DNA of 64,000 bases from Chengkuizengella sp. SCS-71B (GCF_040100845.1 NZ_JAZHSH010000001.1:1054001-1118000); one strand, 5' to 3'; shown: positions 17,537-26,467, counted from the stretch's first letter. A program made the numbers and translations. The notes: generated by a model from the sequence alone, not told the origin.

Positions 17537-20185
17537 ATGGATAAGTTAATTTTAATTGATGGAAACAGTATCGCAAATCGCGCTTTTTATGCATTACCTT
17601 TATTAAATAACTCAAAAGGTATGCATACCAATGCAGTTTATGGCGTGACAACGATGTTGCTTCGCTTAATAGAAGATGAAAAACCGACACATTTTTTAGT
17701 TGCTTTTGATGCTGGTAAAGTAACATTTAGACATAAAGAATACAAAGATTATAAAGGGGGTAGAGCTAAAACACCTCCAGAGCTTTCTGAACAGTTCCCA
17801 CTCATGAAGGAATTACTTCAAGCTTTTAAAATCAATCAATTTGAATTAGAAAGTTATGAAGCTGATGATATTATTGGAACAATTACGAAATTAGCCGAGG
17901 AAAACAACAAACAAGTCCTTGTAGTTACCGGAGATAAGGATTTACTTCAACTTGCTTCAAATAATGTAACTATTGCGCTAACTAGAAAAGGAATCAGCGA
18001 AGTTGATCGCTTTGACCCAGAAAAAATAAGAGAAAAATATAACCTAACGCCCCTACAAATTATTGATATGAAGGGGTTAATGGGGGATTCTTCAGACAAT
18101 ATTCCAGGTATTCCTGGTGTAGGTGAGAAGACGGCATTAAAGCTGCTTCATCAATATGGCAGCGTAGAGGAAGTATTAGCACATTCAGATGAATTAAAGG
18201 GCAAAATGAAGGAAAAAGTTCAATCTAATGCAGAGCAGGCAATAATGAGCAAAGAACTAGCTACAATATTTAGAGAAGTACCGTTAGAACAATCCATTGA
18301 GCAACTTAAATTTGATGGTTTTGATCAAGAGGCAGTTACTGCAATGTTTGAAAAGTTAGAGTTTAAGTCTCTTTTGGAAAAAATGGATGGTTCATCCGGA
18401 TTAGGTGTTGAAGAAGCTCAAGAAGAAATTAATTTTCAACTCGTTGATCAAAAATCTCTATCATTAATAGTAGACAAGCTATCAACATTTAAATCCATTC
18501 ATTTTGAAATTATTGGTGAAAATCCACATCAAGCAGAAATTTTAGGATTATCTTTATATACAGATGATGAGTCCTATTATGTGCCATTTGAGCTTTTAAA
18601 AACTGAAGAAGGAACTAGATTAAGAGAATGGTTAGCAGACGAAAAACATGAAAAATGGGTATATGATTATCATAAAACAAAGGTCGCATTGTTTTGGCAA
18701 GATATTGAGTTAAATGGAGTTTCCTTCGATATTTATTTAACTGCATATTTGTTAGATCCAACTGAAACTAAAAACCACACGATTAGTGGTTTAGCACTAA
18801 AATATGGACTTTCAGCAATAAAAAATGACGAAAGCTTTTATGGAAAAGGAGCAAAGTTCCAAGTTCCTGAGCTAACAGAATTAAGTGAATTTTTGTGTCG
18901 AAAAGTTTCTCTCATACATAAACTGACACCATTAATGAAAGCGAACCTAGAAGATAATGAATTGGTTGAATTATTTTACAATATGGAACTACCAGTTGCA
19001 GAAGTATTAGCACACATGGAAATACAAGGTGTTAAAATTGATACCCATGGTTTAAAAATGCATGGAGAGGAAATCCAAATCAAACTAGATAAAATTATAA
19101 ATCAAATCTATACTTTGGCTGGAACTGAATTTAACATTAATTCACCTAAGCAATTAGGAGAAGTATTATTTGAAAAACTTCAGCTACCGGTTATCAAAAA
19201 AACAAAAACAGGTTATTCCACGGATGCAGAAGTACTTGAAAAGCTTGCTAGTGAACATGAGGTTGTCTCAAAAATATTAGAATATCGTCAATTAGCTAAA
19301 CTTCAATCCACTTATATTGAAGGGTTGCTTAAGGAAGTTCGTCTAGATACACAAAAGGTTCATACTTATTTTAGACAAACGATTGCAGCTACAGGGAGAT
19401 TAAGCAGTCAATTTCCTAATTTGCAAAATATCCCAATCCGTTTAGAAGAAGGCCGCAAAATTAGAAAAGTTTTTGTACCGTCTCAAGAAAATTCATATAT
19501 GTTGGCAGCAGATTATTCGCAAATTGAATTACGCATCTTAGCGCACATTTCAGATGATGAAAGATTAATTGATGCTTTCCAGAACAATATGGATATTCAT
19601 ACAAAAACAGCAATGGACGTTTTTGGAGTGACTGAAGAAGAGGTAGACGCTGACAAAAGAAGACAAGCTAAAGCTGTTAACTTTGGAATTGTATATGGAA
19701 TTAGTGATTATGGATTATCACAAAACCTTAACATTACCCGGAAAGAAGCGGCTCAATTTATAAAGCAATATTTTGCTGTTTTTAAGGGTGTAAAGCAATT
19801 TATGGATAATATTAAGCTACAAGCTAAACAAAACGGATATGTAACTACGTTGCTTCAGCGTAGACGTTATTTACCAGAGATCAATTCTAGGAATTTTAAT
19901 TTAAGATCATTTGCAGAAAGAACAGCATTAAACACTCCTATTCAAGGAAGTAATGCGGATATTATAAAACTTGCTATGATTCGAATTGATGAACGTATTC
20001 AGTTAGAAAATTTAAAAAGTAAAATGTTACTTCAGGTCCATGATGAATTAGTTTTTGAAGTACCAGAAGATGAATTGGAAATGATGAATAAGCTAGTTCC
20101 TGAAATTATGGAGTCAGTCATTTCATTAAAGGTACCTCTAAAAGTAGATGTGAGTCATGGTAAGAATTGGTTTGAAGCAAAGTAA
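17537..20185 (+). CDS. polA: DNA polymerase I
   Basis: The 882-residue enzyme acts in repair and Okazaki-fragment processing. An N-terminal 5'-nuclease domain (LIDGNSIANRAFYAL, YEADDIIGT, GDKDLLQLA, GLMGDSSDNIPG; residues 1-290) is followed by a degenerate 3'-5' exonuclease domain whose metal-binding acidic residues are not recognisable (HFEIIGE in place of DTET), as in Bacillus PolA. The family A polymerase domain has DYSQIELRILAH, an O-helix RRQAKAVNFGIVYG and VHDELVFE. ATG 17537 is 8 nt from GGAG; the adjacent ATG 17534 is also possible. Confidence 0.96.
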   Translation: MDKLILIDGNSIANRAFYALPLLNNSKGMHTNAVYGVTTMLLRLIEDEKPTHFLVAFDAGKVTFRHKEYKDYKGGRAKTPPELSEQFPLMKELLQAFKINQFELESYEADDIIGTITKLAEENNKQVLVVTGDKDLLQLASNNVTIALTRKGISEVDRFDPEKIREKYNLTPLQIIDMKGLMGDSSDNIPGIPGVGEKTALKLLHQYGSVEEVLAHSDELKGKMKEKVQSNAEQAIMSKELATIFREVPLEQSIEQLKFDGFDQEAVTAMFEKLEFKSLLEKMDGSSGLGVEEAQEEINFQLVDQKSLSLIVDKLSTFKSIHFEIIGENPHQAEILGLSLYTDDESYYVPFELLKTEEGTRLREWLADEKHEKWVYDYHKTKVALFWQDIELNGVSFDIYLTAYLLDPTETKNHTISGLALKYGLSAIKNDESFYGKGAKFQVPELTELSEFLCRKVSLIHKLTPLMKANLEDNELVELFYNMELPVAEVLAHMEIQGVKIDTHGLKMHGEEIQIKLDKIINQIYTLAGTEFNINSPKQLGEVLFEKLQLPVIKKTKTGYSTDAEVLEKLASEHEVVSKILEYRQLAKLQSTYIEGLLKEVRLDTQKVHTYFRQTIAATGRLSSQFPNLQNIPIRLEEGRKIRKVFVPSQENSYMLAADYSQIELRILAHISDDERLIDAFQNNMDIHTKTAMDVFGVTEEEVDADKRRQAKAVNFGIVYGISDYGLSQNLNITRKEAAQFIKQYFAVFKGVKQFMDNIKLQAKQNGYVTTLLQRRRYLPEINSRNFNLRSFAERTALNTPIQGSNADIIKLAMIRIDERIQLENLKSKMLLQVHDELVFEVPEDELEMMNKLVPEIMESVISLKVPLKVDVSHGKNWFEAK

Positions 20186-20234
20186 AGACAAAGATCAGCA
20201 AATCATGTAATCTAGCTTTGGGGGTGAATCATTG

Positions 20235-21065
20235 ATGCCGGAATTACCAGAAGTAGAAACAGTTAAAAGAACATTAAGTCAATTAATTTTAAATAAAACA
20301 ATCGACCATGTGACAGTTCAATTACCAAGAATTATCCAAAGGCCTGATGATGTTGTACAGTTCTGTGCTTTACTTGAAAATCAAACCTTTAAGAAAGTGG
20401 AGCGAAGAGGTAAATTCCTGCGTTTCATTTTAGATGACCTTGTTATGTTATCTCATTTAAGGATGGAAGGTAGATACGGATTATTTCAAAAAGGTGATCC
20501 AGTCGAAAAGCATACCCATGTAATTTTTCATTTTAAAGATGGTACTGAATTACGTTATAAAGATGTTCGTCAATTTGGTACGATGCATTTATTTGAACCA
20601 GGAGAGGAGTTCTTAAACCCTCCTTTGCACAAGTTAGGACTAGAACCACTTGAAGATAACTTTACTTTTGAGGCTTTTAAAGAGAAGCTTAAAAATAGGA
20701 AAACAAAAATCAAACCATTACTGTTAAATCAAGAGGTTGTAGTAGGTCTAGGAAACATTTATGTAGATGAAGCACTGTTTTTAGCTTCAATTCATCCAGA
20801 ACAAACAGTAGATCAATTGAAAGGTACAGTACTTAAAAAGCTATATGAGGCTATTATTATTATTTTAAAAAATGCGGTTGATGCTGGTGGTTCATCGATC
20901 AAATCTTATGTAAATGGTCAGGGTGAGATGGGTTTGTTTCAACAACAATTAAAAATTTATGGTCGTAACTTAGAACCCTGTTATAACTGTGGGACTTCAA
21001 TAGAAAAAATTGTTGTTGGAGGTAGAGGGACTCATTTTTGTCCAAATTGCCAGCTTGTAAACTAG
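20235..21065 (+). CDS. mutM: Formamidopyrimidine-DNA glycosylase
   Basis: The 276-residue base-excision repair enzyme removes 8-oxoguanine and Fapy lesions. ATG 20235 is chosen because the mature protein must begin with the catalytic Pro (MPELPEVE); a TTG 3 nt upstream would bury it. Visible elements are RRGKFLRF, SHLRMEGRYG, the QEVVVGLGNIYVDE H2TH region and a C-terminal zinc finger (CYNC...CPNC). It follows polA as in other Bacillales. Confidence 0.95.
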   Translation: MPELPEVETVKRTLSQLILNKTIDHVTVQLPRIIQRPDDVVQFCALLENQTFKKVERRGKFLRFILDDLVMLSHLRMEGRYGLFQKGDPVEKHTHVIFHFKDGTELRYKDVRQFGTMHLFEPGEEFLNPPLHKLGLEPLEDNFTFEAFKEKLKNRKTKIKPLLLNQEVVVGLGNIYVDEALFLASIHPEQTVDQLKGTVLKKLYEAIIIILKNAVDAGGSSIKSYVNGQGEMGLFQQQLKIYGRNLEPCYNCGTSIEKIVVGGRGTHFCPNCQLVN

Positions 21066-21082
21066 TCATGCACCTATTTTTT

Positions 21083-21108
21083 CTCCTCTCCATATGATGT
21101 GAGAGGAG
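21083..21108 (+). promoter_or_regulatory. Hairpin that sequesters the ytaF ribosome binding site
   Basis: CTCCTCTC (21083-21090) is fully complementary to GAGAGGAG (21101-21108), which is the Shine-Dalgarno sequence of ytaF. The 10-nt loop is CATATGATGT and no T-run follows, so it is not a terminator. It should reduce ytaF translation unless opened. Confidence 0.55.
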
Positions 21109-21119
21109 GGGATGATTAC

Positions 21120-21779
21120 ATGATTACTGCTATATCCATGTTTATTCTTGCACTAGCAGTTAGCTTAGATAGTTTTGGAGTAGGAATTATGTATGGTTTA
21201 AGAAAAATAAAAATTCCTTTGATCTCCATAATTATTATAGCGATATGCTCCGGTGCCATTATTTTTATTTCAATGCAAATGGGTGTTTTGTTATTAAAGT
21301 TTTTGCCTCCTGTTCTTGCAAAAATTATAGGTTCTTTTATCCTTGTATCCATAGGAGTTTGGGCCATCATCCAAATGAAAATTCAGAGGAAAAATGATGA
21401 TGAACGGGAGCCTGTTGCAGTTATTTCCGATGAGAAAAAAACAATCGTTCACATTGAATTAAAAAGAATTGGGTTAGTTATTGAGATTTTAAAAAAACCA
21501 GTAAAAGCGGATGTAGATCGTTCAGGAGTTATTTCAGCAAGTGAAGCAGCATTTTTAGGTATTGCTTTATCTTTAGATGCTTTTGGAGCGGGAATCGGTG
21601 CTGCATTAATCGGTTTTTCTCCAATGTTAACATCTATAGTGATTGCATTTTCATCTGGTTGTTTTATTTTATTAGGATTACGAACTGGATATATTTTTTC
21701 AGAAACGAGATGGATTCGTAGACTTACTATGTTGCCTGGTATTATACTAATAGTAATGGGACTTATGAAATTACTATAA
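21120..21779 (+). CDS. ytaF: Sporulation membrane protein YtaF (MntP-like)
   Basis: The 219-residue membrane protein has two MntP-like halves, each starting with a conserved Asp motif (AVSLDSFGVGIMYGL and ALSLDAFGAGIGAA), about six helices and a charged central loop. YtaF belongs to the manganese efflux pump superfamily and is tied to sporulation in Bacillus. ATG 21120 is 8 nt after GAGGAGGGG; an earlier GTG at 21099 precedes that site. The position between mutM and coaE is conserved. Confidence 0.88.
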   Translation: MITAISMFILALAVSLDSFGVGIMYGLRKIKIPLISIIIIAICSGAIIFISMQMGVLLLKFLPPVLAKIIGSFILVSIGVWAIIQMKIQRKNDDEREPVAVISDEKKTIVHIELKRIGLVIEILKKPVKADVDRSGVISASEAAFLGIALSLDAFGAGIGAALIGFSPMLTSIVIAFSSGCFILLGLRTGYIFSETRWIRRLTMLPGIILIVMGLMKLL

Positions 21780-21823
21780 AATACCCCAAAAGTTTTAAAA
21801 TAATTACAAAAGGTGAATAAACA

Positions 21824-22420
21824 ATGAATGTAGGATTAACAGGTGGCATAGCTACAGGAAAAAGTACTGTTTCAAATATGCTTGTGCAACGTGGCGCCAG
21901 GTTAATAGATGCGGACGTTATTGCCAGGGAAGTCGTTCTCCCTGGTCATCCTGTTTTGCAAAAAGTAGCACAACATTTTGGACAAGATATTTTGTTAGAG
22001 GATGGGTCTTTAAATCGTTCTAAATTAGGAGAAATCATTTTCAGTGATCCATCCGCACGTAAAGAACTTGAAGGTTTGTTGCATCCTCAAATCCGTTCAC
22101 TAATGAAAGAGAGAATGGCTCAGTATGAAATGGAGGAGCCAGAACGTTTAGTTGTTGTAGATATTCCGTTATTGTTTGAATCGAATCTCCAGGAGCTTTT
22201 TTCTTCTGTTGTTTTAGTTTATGTGCCAGAGTCCATTCAATTGGAAAGATTAATGAAACGTAATCAACTTAGTTTAGAGGAAGCAATGAAAAGAATTAAA
22301 GCTCAAATGCCAATTGAATCTAAAAAAAAGTTGGCTGACTATGTTATAGATAATAGTAAAAGTATGAAGCATACAGATGATGAAGTGAAACAATTTTGGG
22401 AGGATATATTTATGAAATGA
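21824..22420 (+). CDS. coaE: Dephospho-CoA kinase
   Basis: The 198-residue kinase carries out the last step of coenzyme A synthesis. P-loop GLTGGIATGKSTV at 4-16, DADVIAREVV, the LLHP segment and the VDIPLLFE motif are all present. AAAGGTGAA precedes the ATG. The stop overlaps the next gene by 4 nt. Confidence 0.95.
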   Translation: MNVGLTGGIATGKSTVSNMLVQRGARLIDADVIAREVVLPGHPVLQKVAQHFGQDILLEDGSLNRSKLGEIIFSDPSARKELEGLLHPQIRSLMKERMAQYEMEEPERLVVVDIPLLFESNLQELFSSVVLVYVPESIQLERLMKRNQLSLEEAMKRIKAQMPIESKKKLADYVIDNSKSMKHTDDEVKQFWEDIFMK

Positions 22421-23034
22421 ATATCATTCGAAAAAAACGGTATTTTCTCATTTTATTCTTATTATTTATCGCTATTTTATTTTTTAATGCAAATTGGTTA
22501 GGTAAATTAATTTATCCAATAAAATATAAAGAAGAGATACAGGTTGCATCAAATGATTATAATATCGATCCATTGTTTGTTGCAGCTATTATTCGAGTAG
22601 AAAGTAATTTTAAATCAGATTTAGTTTCCTCTAAAAATGCTATGGGTATCATGCAAATTATGCCTGAGACAGCAGATTGGATCATCCAAATGGCACGCTC
22701 ACCAAATCTAAGGAAGGATAAGATATTGGATGTTCGTGTGAATATTCAAATGGGAGTATGGTATTTAAATGCTTTATATGTTGAATTCAGACCTTATATA
22801 AATGATAAACCTATAAGAGATCAGATTGCATTATTATGTGCAGCATATAATGCTGGACCAGGGAATGTAAAAAGATGGTTAGATGAACAAAAATGGGACG
22901 GAAGCTTAAAAAATATTGAACAAATACCTTTTGGAGAAACAAGACATTATATTACAAGAACATTATATTATTATGAAAAGTATAAAAAAATTTATGGTTC
23001 TTCATTGAATTTTGAAGATATACATAAGCAGTAA
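22417..23034 (+). CDS. Membrane-anchored lytic transglycosylase (SLT domain)
   Basis: The 205-residue protein has a basic start, one N-terminal transmembrane anchor (about residues 8-25) and an extracellular Slt70/goose-lysozyme-type domain with catalytic Glu62 in RVESNFK, AMGIMQIMPETA and CAAYNAGPGNVKRWL. It cleaves peptidoglycan glycan strands. ATG 22417 overlaps the coaE stop (ATGA). A homologue in this position is common in Bacillales and is linked to sporulation or wall turnover. Confidence 0.9.
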   Translation: MNIIRKKRYFLILFLLFIAILFFNANWLGKLIYPIKYKEEIQVASNDYNIDPLFVAAIIRVESNFKSDLVSSKNAMGIMQIMPETADWIIQMARSPNLRKDKILDVRVNIQMGVWYLNALYVEFRPYINDKPIRDQIALLCAAYNAGPGNVKRWLDEQKWDGSLKNIEQIPFGETRHYITRTLYYYEKYKKIYGSSLNFEDIHKQ

Positions 23035-23036
23035 AA

Positions 23037-23066
23037 GTGCCAAACTGTTTCAATAACAGTTTGACA
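23037..23066. terminator. Convergent hairpin between transglycosylase and SASP genes
   Basis: GTG-CAAACTGTT pairs with AACAGTTTG-CAC around TCAAT. T tracts are weak on both sides. The position between convergent genes suggests a shared terminator. Confidence 0.55.
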
Positions 23067-23088
23067 CCTTATTCATATTAAGATTTAA

Positions 23089-23319
23089 TTATTGATAGTT
23101 TCCATGTCCTGCTAATTGCTGTTCAGCAATTTGGACTAAACGACGAGTTATATTACCACCGATAGAACCCGTATCACGAGTAGCCATGTTACCGTAGTAA
23201 CCATCCTGAGGAATCGCAATTCCTAATTCTTGAGCAACTTCATACTTCAGTTGATCTAATGCTGCATTTGCTTGAGGTACAACAAGTGCGTTACTTGAAC
23301 GGCTTTGTCCTTGTGCCAT
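23089..23319 (-). CDS. Alpha/beta-type small acid-soluble spore protein
   Basis: The 76-residue spore DNA-protecting protein has the family pattern NALVVPQANAALDQLKYEVA, the GPR protease site region (YEVAQELGI) and the C-terminal GGNITRRLVQIAEQQL motif. ATG 23319 lies 10 nt after AAGGAGG and gives the usual MAQGQ start; ATG 23325 is too close to the ribosome site. It is expected to be SigG-dependent in the forespore. This is direct evidence that the host forms endospores. Confidence 0.93.
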   Translation of the reverse strand: MAQGQSRSSNALVVPQANAALDQLKYEVAQELGIAIPQDGYYGNMATRDTGSIGGNITRRLVQIAEQQLAGHGNYQ

Positions 23320-23513
23320 GATCATATCACCTCCTTGTCGTTGGTAGTTCTATTATGTGACGATTATCTTATATTCATAACAGGAAACGTATGCCAATTC
23401 AAGGAGAAACATTTTTATTGTTAACATAATTAATTAAAATGATTGGCACGTTAGTGGGCTTTTCACATTAAGTGTGTAGAATACAAAAATAAAATTAGAT
23501 AGGGGAAAGATTT

Positions 23514-23993
23514 ATGAGATGTCCATATTGCGATAATGATGGGGCTAAAGTATTAGATTCAAGACCAGCGAATGAAAACAAATCAATTAGACGTCGTAGG
23601 GAATGCGAGCAATGCCATAAAAGGTTTACTACTTTTGAAATGGTTGAAGAAACTCCTCTAATTGTCATTAAAAAAGATGGCAGCAGGGAAGAGTTTATGA
23701 GAGACAAGATACTTAGAGGGCTTATTCGAGCATGTGAAAAAAGGCCTGTTTCCGTAGAACGTTTAGAAAAAATTGTTTCAGAAGTAGAGCAGGAGTTGAG
23801 AAATACAGCTTTTACAGAGGTAAAGAGTATAGAAATTGGTGAACTAGTCATGGAGCAATTACATCCTGTGGATGAAGTAGCATATGTTCGCTTTGCATCA
23901 GTTTATAGACAATTTAAAGATATCAATATGTTTATGAAGGAATTAAATTATCTTTTACACAAAAGTCCAATACATATCGATAAAAAAGAATAG
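23514..23993 (+). CDS. nrdR: Transcriptional repressor NrdR
   Basis: The 159-residue repressor of ribonucleotide reductase genes has a zinc ribbon (Cys3, Cys6, Cys31, Cys34; [17 protein letters not shown]) and an ATP-cone domain ([20 protein letters not shown]). Its length and the zinc ribbon are typical. AGGGGAAAG precedes the ATG. Confidence 0.96.
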   Translation: MRCPYCDNDGAKVLDSRPANENKSIRRRRECEQCHKRFTTFEMVEETPLIVIKKDGSREEFMRDKILRGLIRACEKRPVSVERLEKIVSEVEQELRNTAFTEVKSIEIGELVMEQLHPVDEVAYVRFASVYRQFKDINMFMKELNYLLHKSPIHIDKKE

Positions 23994-24059
23994 TGATTGT
24001 AGAGAATTTTCTTGCAGAAAAATGGCCAAAAAGCTATAATTGGTGTTGTTGCTGAAGTT

Positions 24060-24135
24060 GGGGCCATAGCTCAGCTGGGAGAGCGCTACGCTGGCAGCGT
24101 AGAGGTCAGGGGTTCGATCCCCCTTGGCTCCACCA
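24060..24135 (+). tRNA. tRNA-Ala (anticodon GGC)
   Basis: A 76-nt cloverleaf: acceptor arms GGGGCCA/TGGCTCC, D arm GCTC...GAGC, anticodon stem CTACG/CGTAG with loop CTGGCAG (anticodon GGC), T arm AGGGG-TTCGATC-CCCCT and an encoded CCA end. The prophage begins directly after it, with the integrase 120 bp away, so its 3' end is the probable attB/attL. Confidence 0.97.
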
Positions 24136-24141
24136 TATATG

Positions 24142-24177
24142 AAACCTTGGAATCCTTTGATATTAAAGGTTTTTTTT
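24142..24177 (+). terminator. Terminator after tRNA-Ala
   Basis: AAACCTT pairs with AAGGTTT around a 17-nt loop, followed by seven to eight T. It lies on the prophage side of the tRNA. Confidence 0.65.
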
Positions 24178-24224
24178 AATGCCTTTAAAGATTACCTATA
24201 CTATTATTTTATACCAATAGAATG

Positions 24225-24246
24225 ATTTGACAACCATTTGACAACC
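24225..24246. repeat. Tandem 11-bp repeat beside the integrase (possible arm-type sites)
   Basis: ATTTGACAACC occurs twice head to tail (24225-24235 and 24236-24246) between tRNA-Ala and the integrase stop. The integrase has an N-terminal domain of the kind that binds arm-type sites, so this is a candidate arm site of attL. Confidence 0.55.
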
Positions 24247-24255
24247 TTTAGTAAG

Positions 24256-25425
24256 CTAAAGGTGATTTGTTAAATTCGAATAAAAATTTTTTCCAAATTC
24301 ATCAGCAGTATTTTTTTGCATGTTGGGCAATATATGACTATAAGTGTCTAATGTGATTCTAATGTTTGCATGACCAAGACGTTCAGATACTATTTTAGGA
24401 TGTACACCTTGTTTTAATAATAAGGTGGCATGAGTGTGTCTTAGGTCGTGGAACGAGATTTTAGTAATGTCAATTGTTTTTATGAGACTTTCCATCGAAC
24501 GGAGTAAATTTCTTGGGTTTACCGGAGTTCCAATATTAGAAGGCATAACTAAACCTAAGTCTGTATATACCGGTCCAGCTTTTAATTTTTCTTCATTAAG
24601 GGTAGTTTTTCTATGATGGTCTAATTCTATAGCTGTTTGTTTATCGATTGAAATAAGGCGATTCCCTGCATTTGTTTTTGTATGAGAATTAAATCCTTTA
24701 CCATCGTGCGTTAAAGTTTGACGTATAGAAATGAATCTATCCTTAAGATCAACATCTTTCCAACGCAAACCAAGAATCTCACCTTGACGCATTCCTGTAG
24801 TTAGTGCTAATAAGAAGGTTATGTAATATCGGCTTCTCTTTTTTGCAGTACTTAAAAACTTGTGAGCTTCATTCTGATCCCATACATGAATTTCTTTTTT
24901 ATCAACTTTTGGGCGATCAACTAATGCAGCAACATTTTTAGAAACATATCCCCAACGGATGGCAGTTTTTAATGCGTTTTTTAATACAGAATGAATATCT
25001 AATATAGTACGGTTTGAAAGTCCTTTATCATTTGATAAGTGTTTGAATAATTTTTCAACATGCAAAGCAGTTAATTTTGTTAAATCCATTTTTCCAAGGT
25101 AAGGTATAATATGGTTTTTTGTATGCCTATAATCTCGAGCATAGCTACCTGGTTTGACTTTACCTTCTCTTGTTTCTAGCCACATTGTCATAAAAGCATT
25201 TAGTTGCATTTTCTTTTCAATCATATTCCCTTGTTCATATTCAGTAATTAAAGCTGCGCATGCTTTTTCAGCTTCTTTCTTTGTTTTAAATCCACTCCTT
25301 GTAATTTGACGTCTTTTTCCGTCAGGATCTTTACCTAGAGAAACAGAAAATGACCACGTTGCCCCACAAGTACATTTCTTATCTGGTGGACACTTACAAC
25401 CACGTTTTCGAAATGAACCTTTCAA
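24256..25425 (-). CDS. int: Tyrosine-type site-specific integrase
   Basis: The 389-residue phage integrase has an N-terminal arm-binding domain preceded by a CxC-x5-CxC cluster (Cys10, Cys12, Cys18, Cys20), a SAM-like core-binding domain (about 70-155) and a catalytic domain with Arg213 (GMRQGE), His326 and Arg329 (HDLRH), His352 (LGHAN) and nucleophile Tyr362 (TYSH). It catalyses integration and, with an excisionase, excision. The gene faces tRNA-Ala and sits 3 nt after the repressor gene, so both are probably one leftward lysogeny transcript. Confidence 0.95.
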   Translation of the reverse strand: MKGSFRKRGCKCPPDKKCTCGATWSFSVSLGKDPDGKRRQITRSGFKTKKEAEKACAALITEYEQGNMIEKKMQLNAFMTMWLETREGKVKPGSYARDYRHTKNHIIPYLGKMDLTKLTALHVEKLFKHLSNDKGLSNRTILDIHSVLKNALKTAIRWGYVSKNVAALVDRPKVDKKEIHVWDQNEAHKFLSTAKKRSRYYITFLLALTTGMRQGEILGLRWKDVDLKDRFISIRQTLTHDGKGFNSHTKTNAGNRLISIDKQTAIELDHHRKTTLNEEKLKAGPVYTDLGLVMPSNIGTPVNPRNLLRSMESLIKTIDITKISFHDLRHTHATLLLKQGVHPKIVSERLGHANIRITLDTYSHILPNMQKNTADEFGKNFYSNLTNHL

Positions 25426-25428
25426 AAT

Positions 25429-25800
25429 TTATTCAACTCCCTTTTTTTCTTTTAGTGCAGTCCTTAAGAAAGCAATAGCAAGCTTAGCTTCTTCTTTACT
25501 TAAAGTTTCCCCATCAAGTGTTAAAGAGTATTTATCAAGTAGAAATTCATCGTCCAAATTTAGTGAATCTACAAAATTTTTTTCTGGACTTAGTGGAAGT
25601 GGGTTTTCGATTTTTCCAAGTAAATAATCAGTTGATACTCCGAAAATATCAGCTAATTTAGTTGCATTTTCTGCACTTAAATTTCTTTTCCCTTTTTCAA
25701 TGTCATAATAATATTGAGCTGAAATTCCAATTAATTCAGCTACATTAGTTCCACTCATCTCCTTTTCTCTACGAATCTTTCTTATTCGAGAGGCTGTCAT
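25429..25800 (-). CDS. CI-like phage repressor (XRE family)
   Basis: The 123-residue protein has an N-terminal helix-turn-helix (TNVAELIGISAQYYYDIEKG, about residues 17-40) and an acidic C-terminal region that may mediate dimerisation. AGGTGA precedes the ATG. It is divergent from the early genes, with paired 15-bp operators between them, so it is the likely lysogeny repressor. No LexA-type peptidase domain is seen, so induction must use another route, for example the antirepressor at 27.3 kb. Confidence 0.85.
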   Translation of the reverse strand: MTASRIRKIRREKEMSGTNVAELIGISAQYYYDIEKGKRNLSAENATKLADIFGVSTDYLLGKIENPLPLSPEKNFVDSLNLDDEFLLDKYSLTLDGETLSKEEAKLAIAFLRTALKEKKGVE

Positions 25801-25819
25801 TTAAATCACCTATACCTTT

Positions 25820-25901
25820 CAGCTATTTGTTGATTTAATCCTATCAAATTAAGCTGACAAAAACAAACAGCAAATAGCTTAAAAAATAGCTGAATTTAAG
25901 C
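25820..25901. promoter_or_regulatory. Left operator cluster (AAATAGCT/AGCTATTT half sites)
   Basis: CAGCTATTTG (25820), CAAATAGCT (25871), AAATAGCTG (25884) and AATTTAAGC (25893) are related half sites around the leftward promoter. They share the AGCT/AAGC ends with the right operators. Confidence 0.5.
25832..25860 (-). promoter_or_regulatory. Leftward promoter for repressor and integrase
   Basis: On the minus strand TTGTCA, 17 bp, TAAATC; the transcript would start about 20-25 nt before the repressor ATG at 25800. Nearby half sites suggest autoregulation. Confidence 0.5.
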
Positions 25902-25966
25902 AATATGAAGAATTAATGAGATATAATGAGCTTTTTATAGTTAAATACAAGCTATATCTTTAAAAT

Positions 25967-26016
25967 GCTTAAATTTTAAGCTTGATATTTAATTAATTTA
26001 AGCTTAAAATTTAAGC
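25967..26016 (+). promoter_or_regulatory. Rightward early promoter with two 15-bp operators
   Basis: TTGATA (25982-25987), 17 bp, TAAAAT (26005-26010) is a good SigA promoter 24 nt before the Cro-like gene. GCTTAAATTTTAAGC (25967-25981) abuts the -35 and GCTTAAAATTTAAGC (26002-26016) covers the -10. Both are perfect palindromes about a central base, with centres 35 bp apart, so bound repressor would block RNA polymerase. Confidence 0.8.
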
Positions 26017-26033
26017 AGAAGGGAGGTAACCAC

Positions 26034-26228
26034 ATGAATTTTTCTAAAACAATTAAGAAATATTTGAATGAGAGAGAATTGAATGCTTCAGATTTAGCGA
26101 GGATGACCGGGTATTCGCCGCAATATATTCATGATCTCTTGAAGGGTGACCGTAGGTGGAATGAAAATACAATCGATAAGGTTTGTGATGCTCTAAAATT
26201 GGAAATTAAATTTTTAACTATCAAATAA
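26034..26228 (+). CDS. Cro-like small helix-turn-helix protein
   Basis: The 64-residue protein is almost entirely an XRE-type domain (ASDLARMTGYSPQYIHDLLKG). It is the first gene of the rightward early operon, with GGGAGGTAA before the ATG. The position opposite the repressor suggests a Cro-type role at the same operators. Confidence 0.8.
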   Translation: MNFSKTIKKYLNERELNASDLARMTGYSPQYIHDLLKGDRRWNENTIDKVCDALKLEIKFLTIK

Positions 26229-26263
26229 TTTACTAAGCGATTTATAGAAGGAGTTGAAAAAGT

Positions 26264-26467
26264 TTGGAGAATCTTCCACAAATTCTTACAGCAAAACAAA
26301 TAAAAGAGATATTACAAATATCCGAAAGACGCGCTTATGAAATCATGGAGTTAAGATCATTCCCACTAATCAGAATCGGAAGAAGTAAACGAGTTTCAAA
26401 AGATTCTTTTTTCAGTTGGTTATATGAACATGAAAAGAAAGATGAGGTATTACTAGAGCAAAGTTGA
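26264..26467 (+). CDS. Excisionase-like helix-turn-helix protein
   Basis: A 67-residue MerR/Xis-type winged helix: ILTAKQIKEILQISERRAYE followed by the wing IRIGRSKRVSKDSFFSWLYE. The start is TTG 26264 after AAGGAG. Such proteins act as excisionase or as early regulators. A related domain is repeated in the next gene. Confidence 0.72.
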   Translation: MENLPQILTAKQIKEILQISERRAYEIMELRSFPLIRIGRSKRVSKDSFFSWLYEHEKKDEVLLEQS

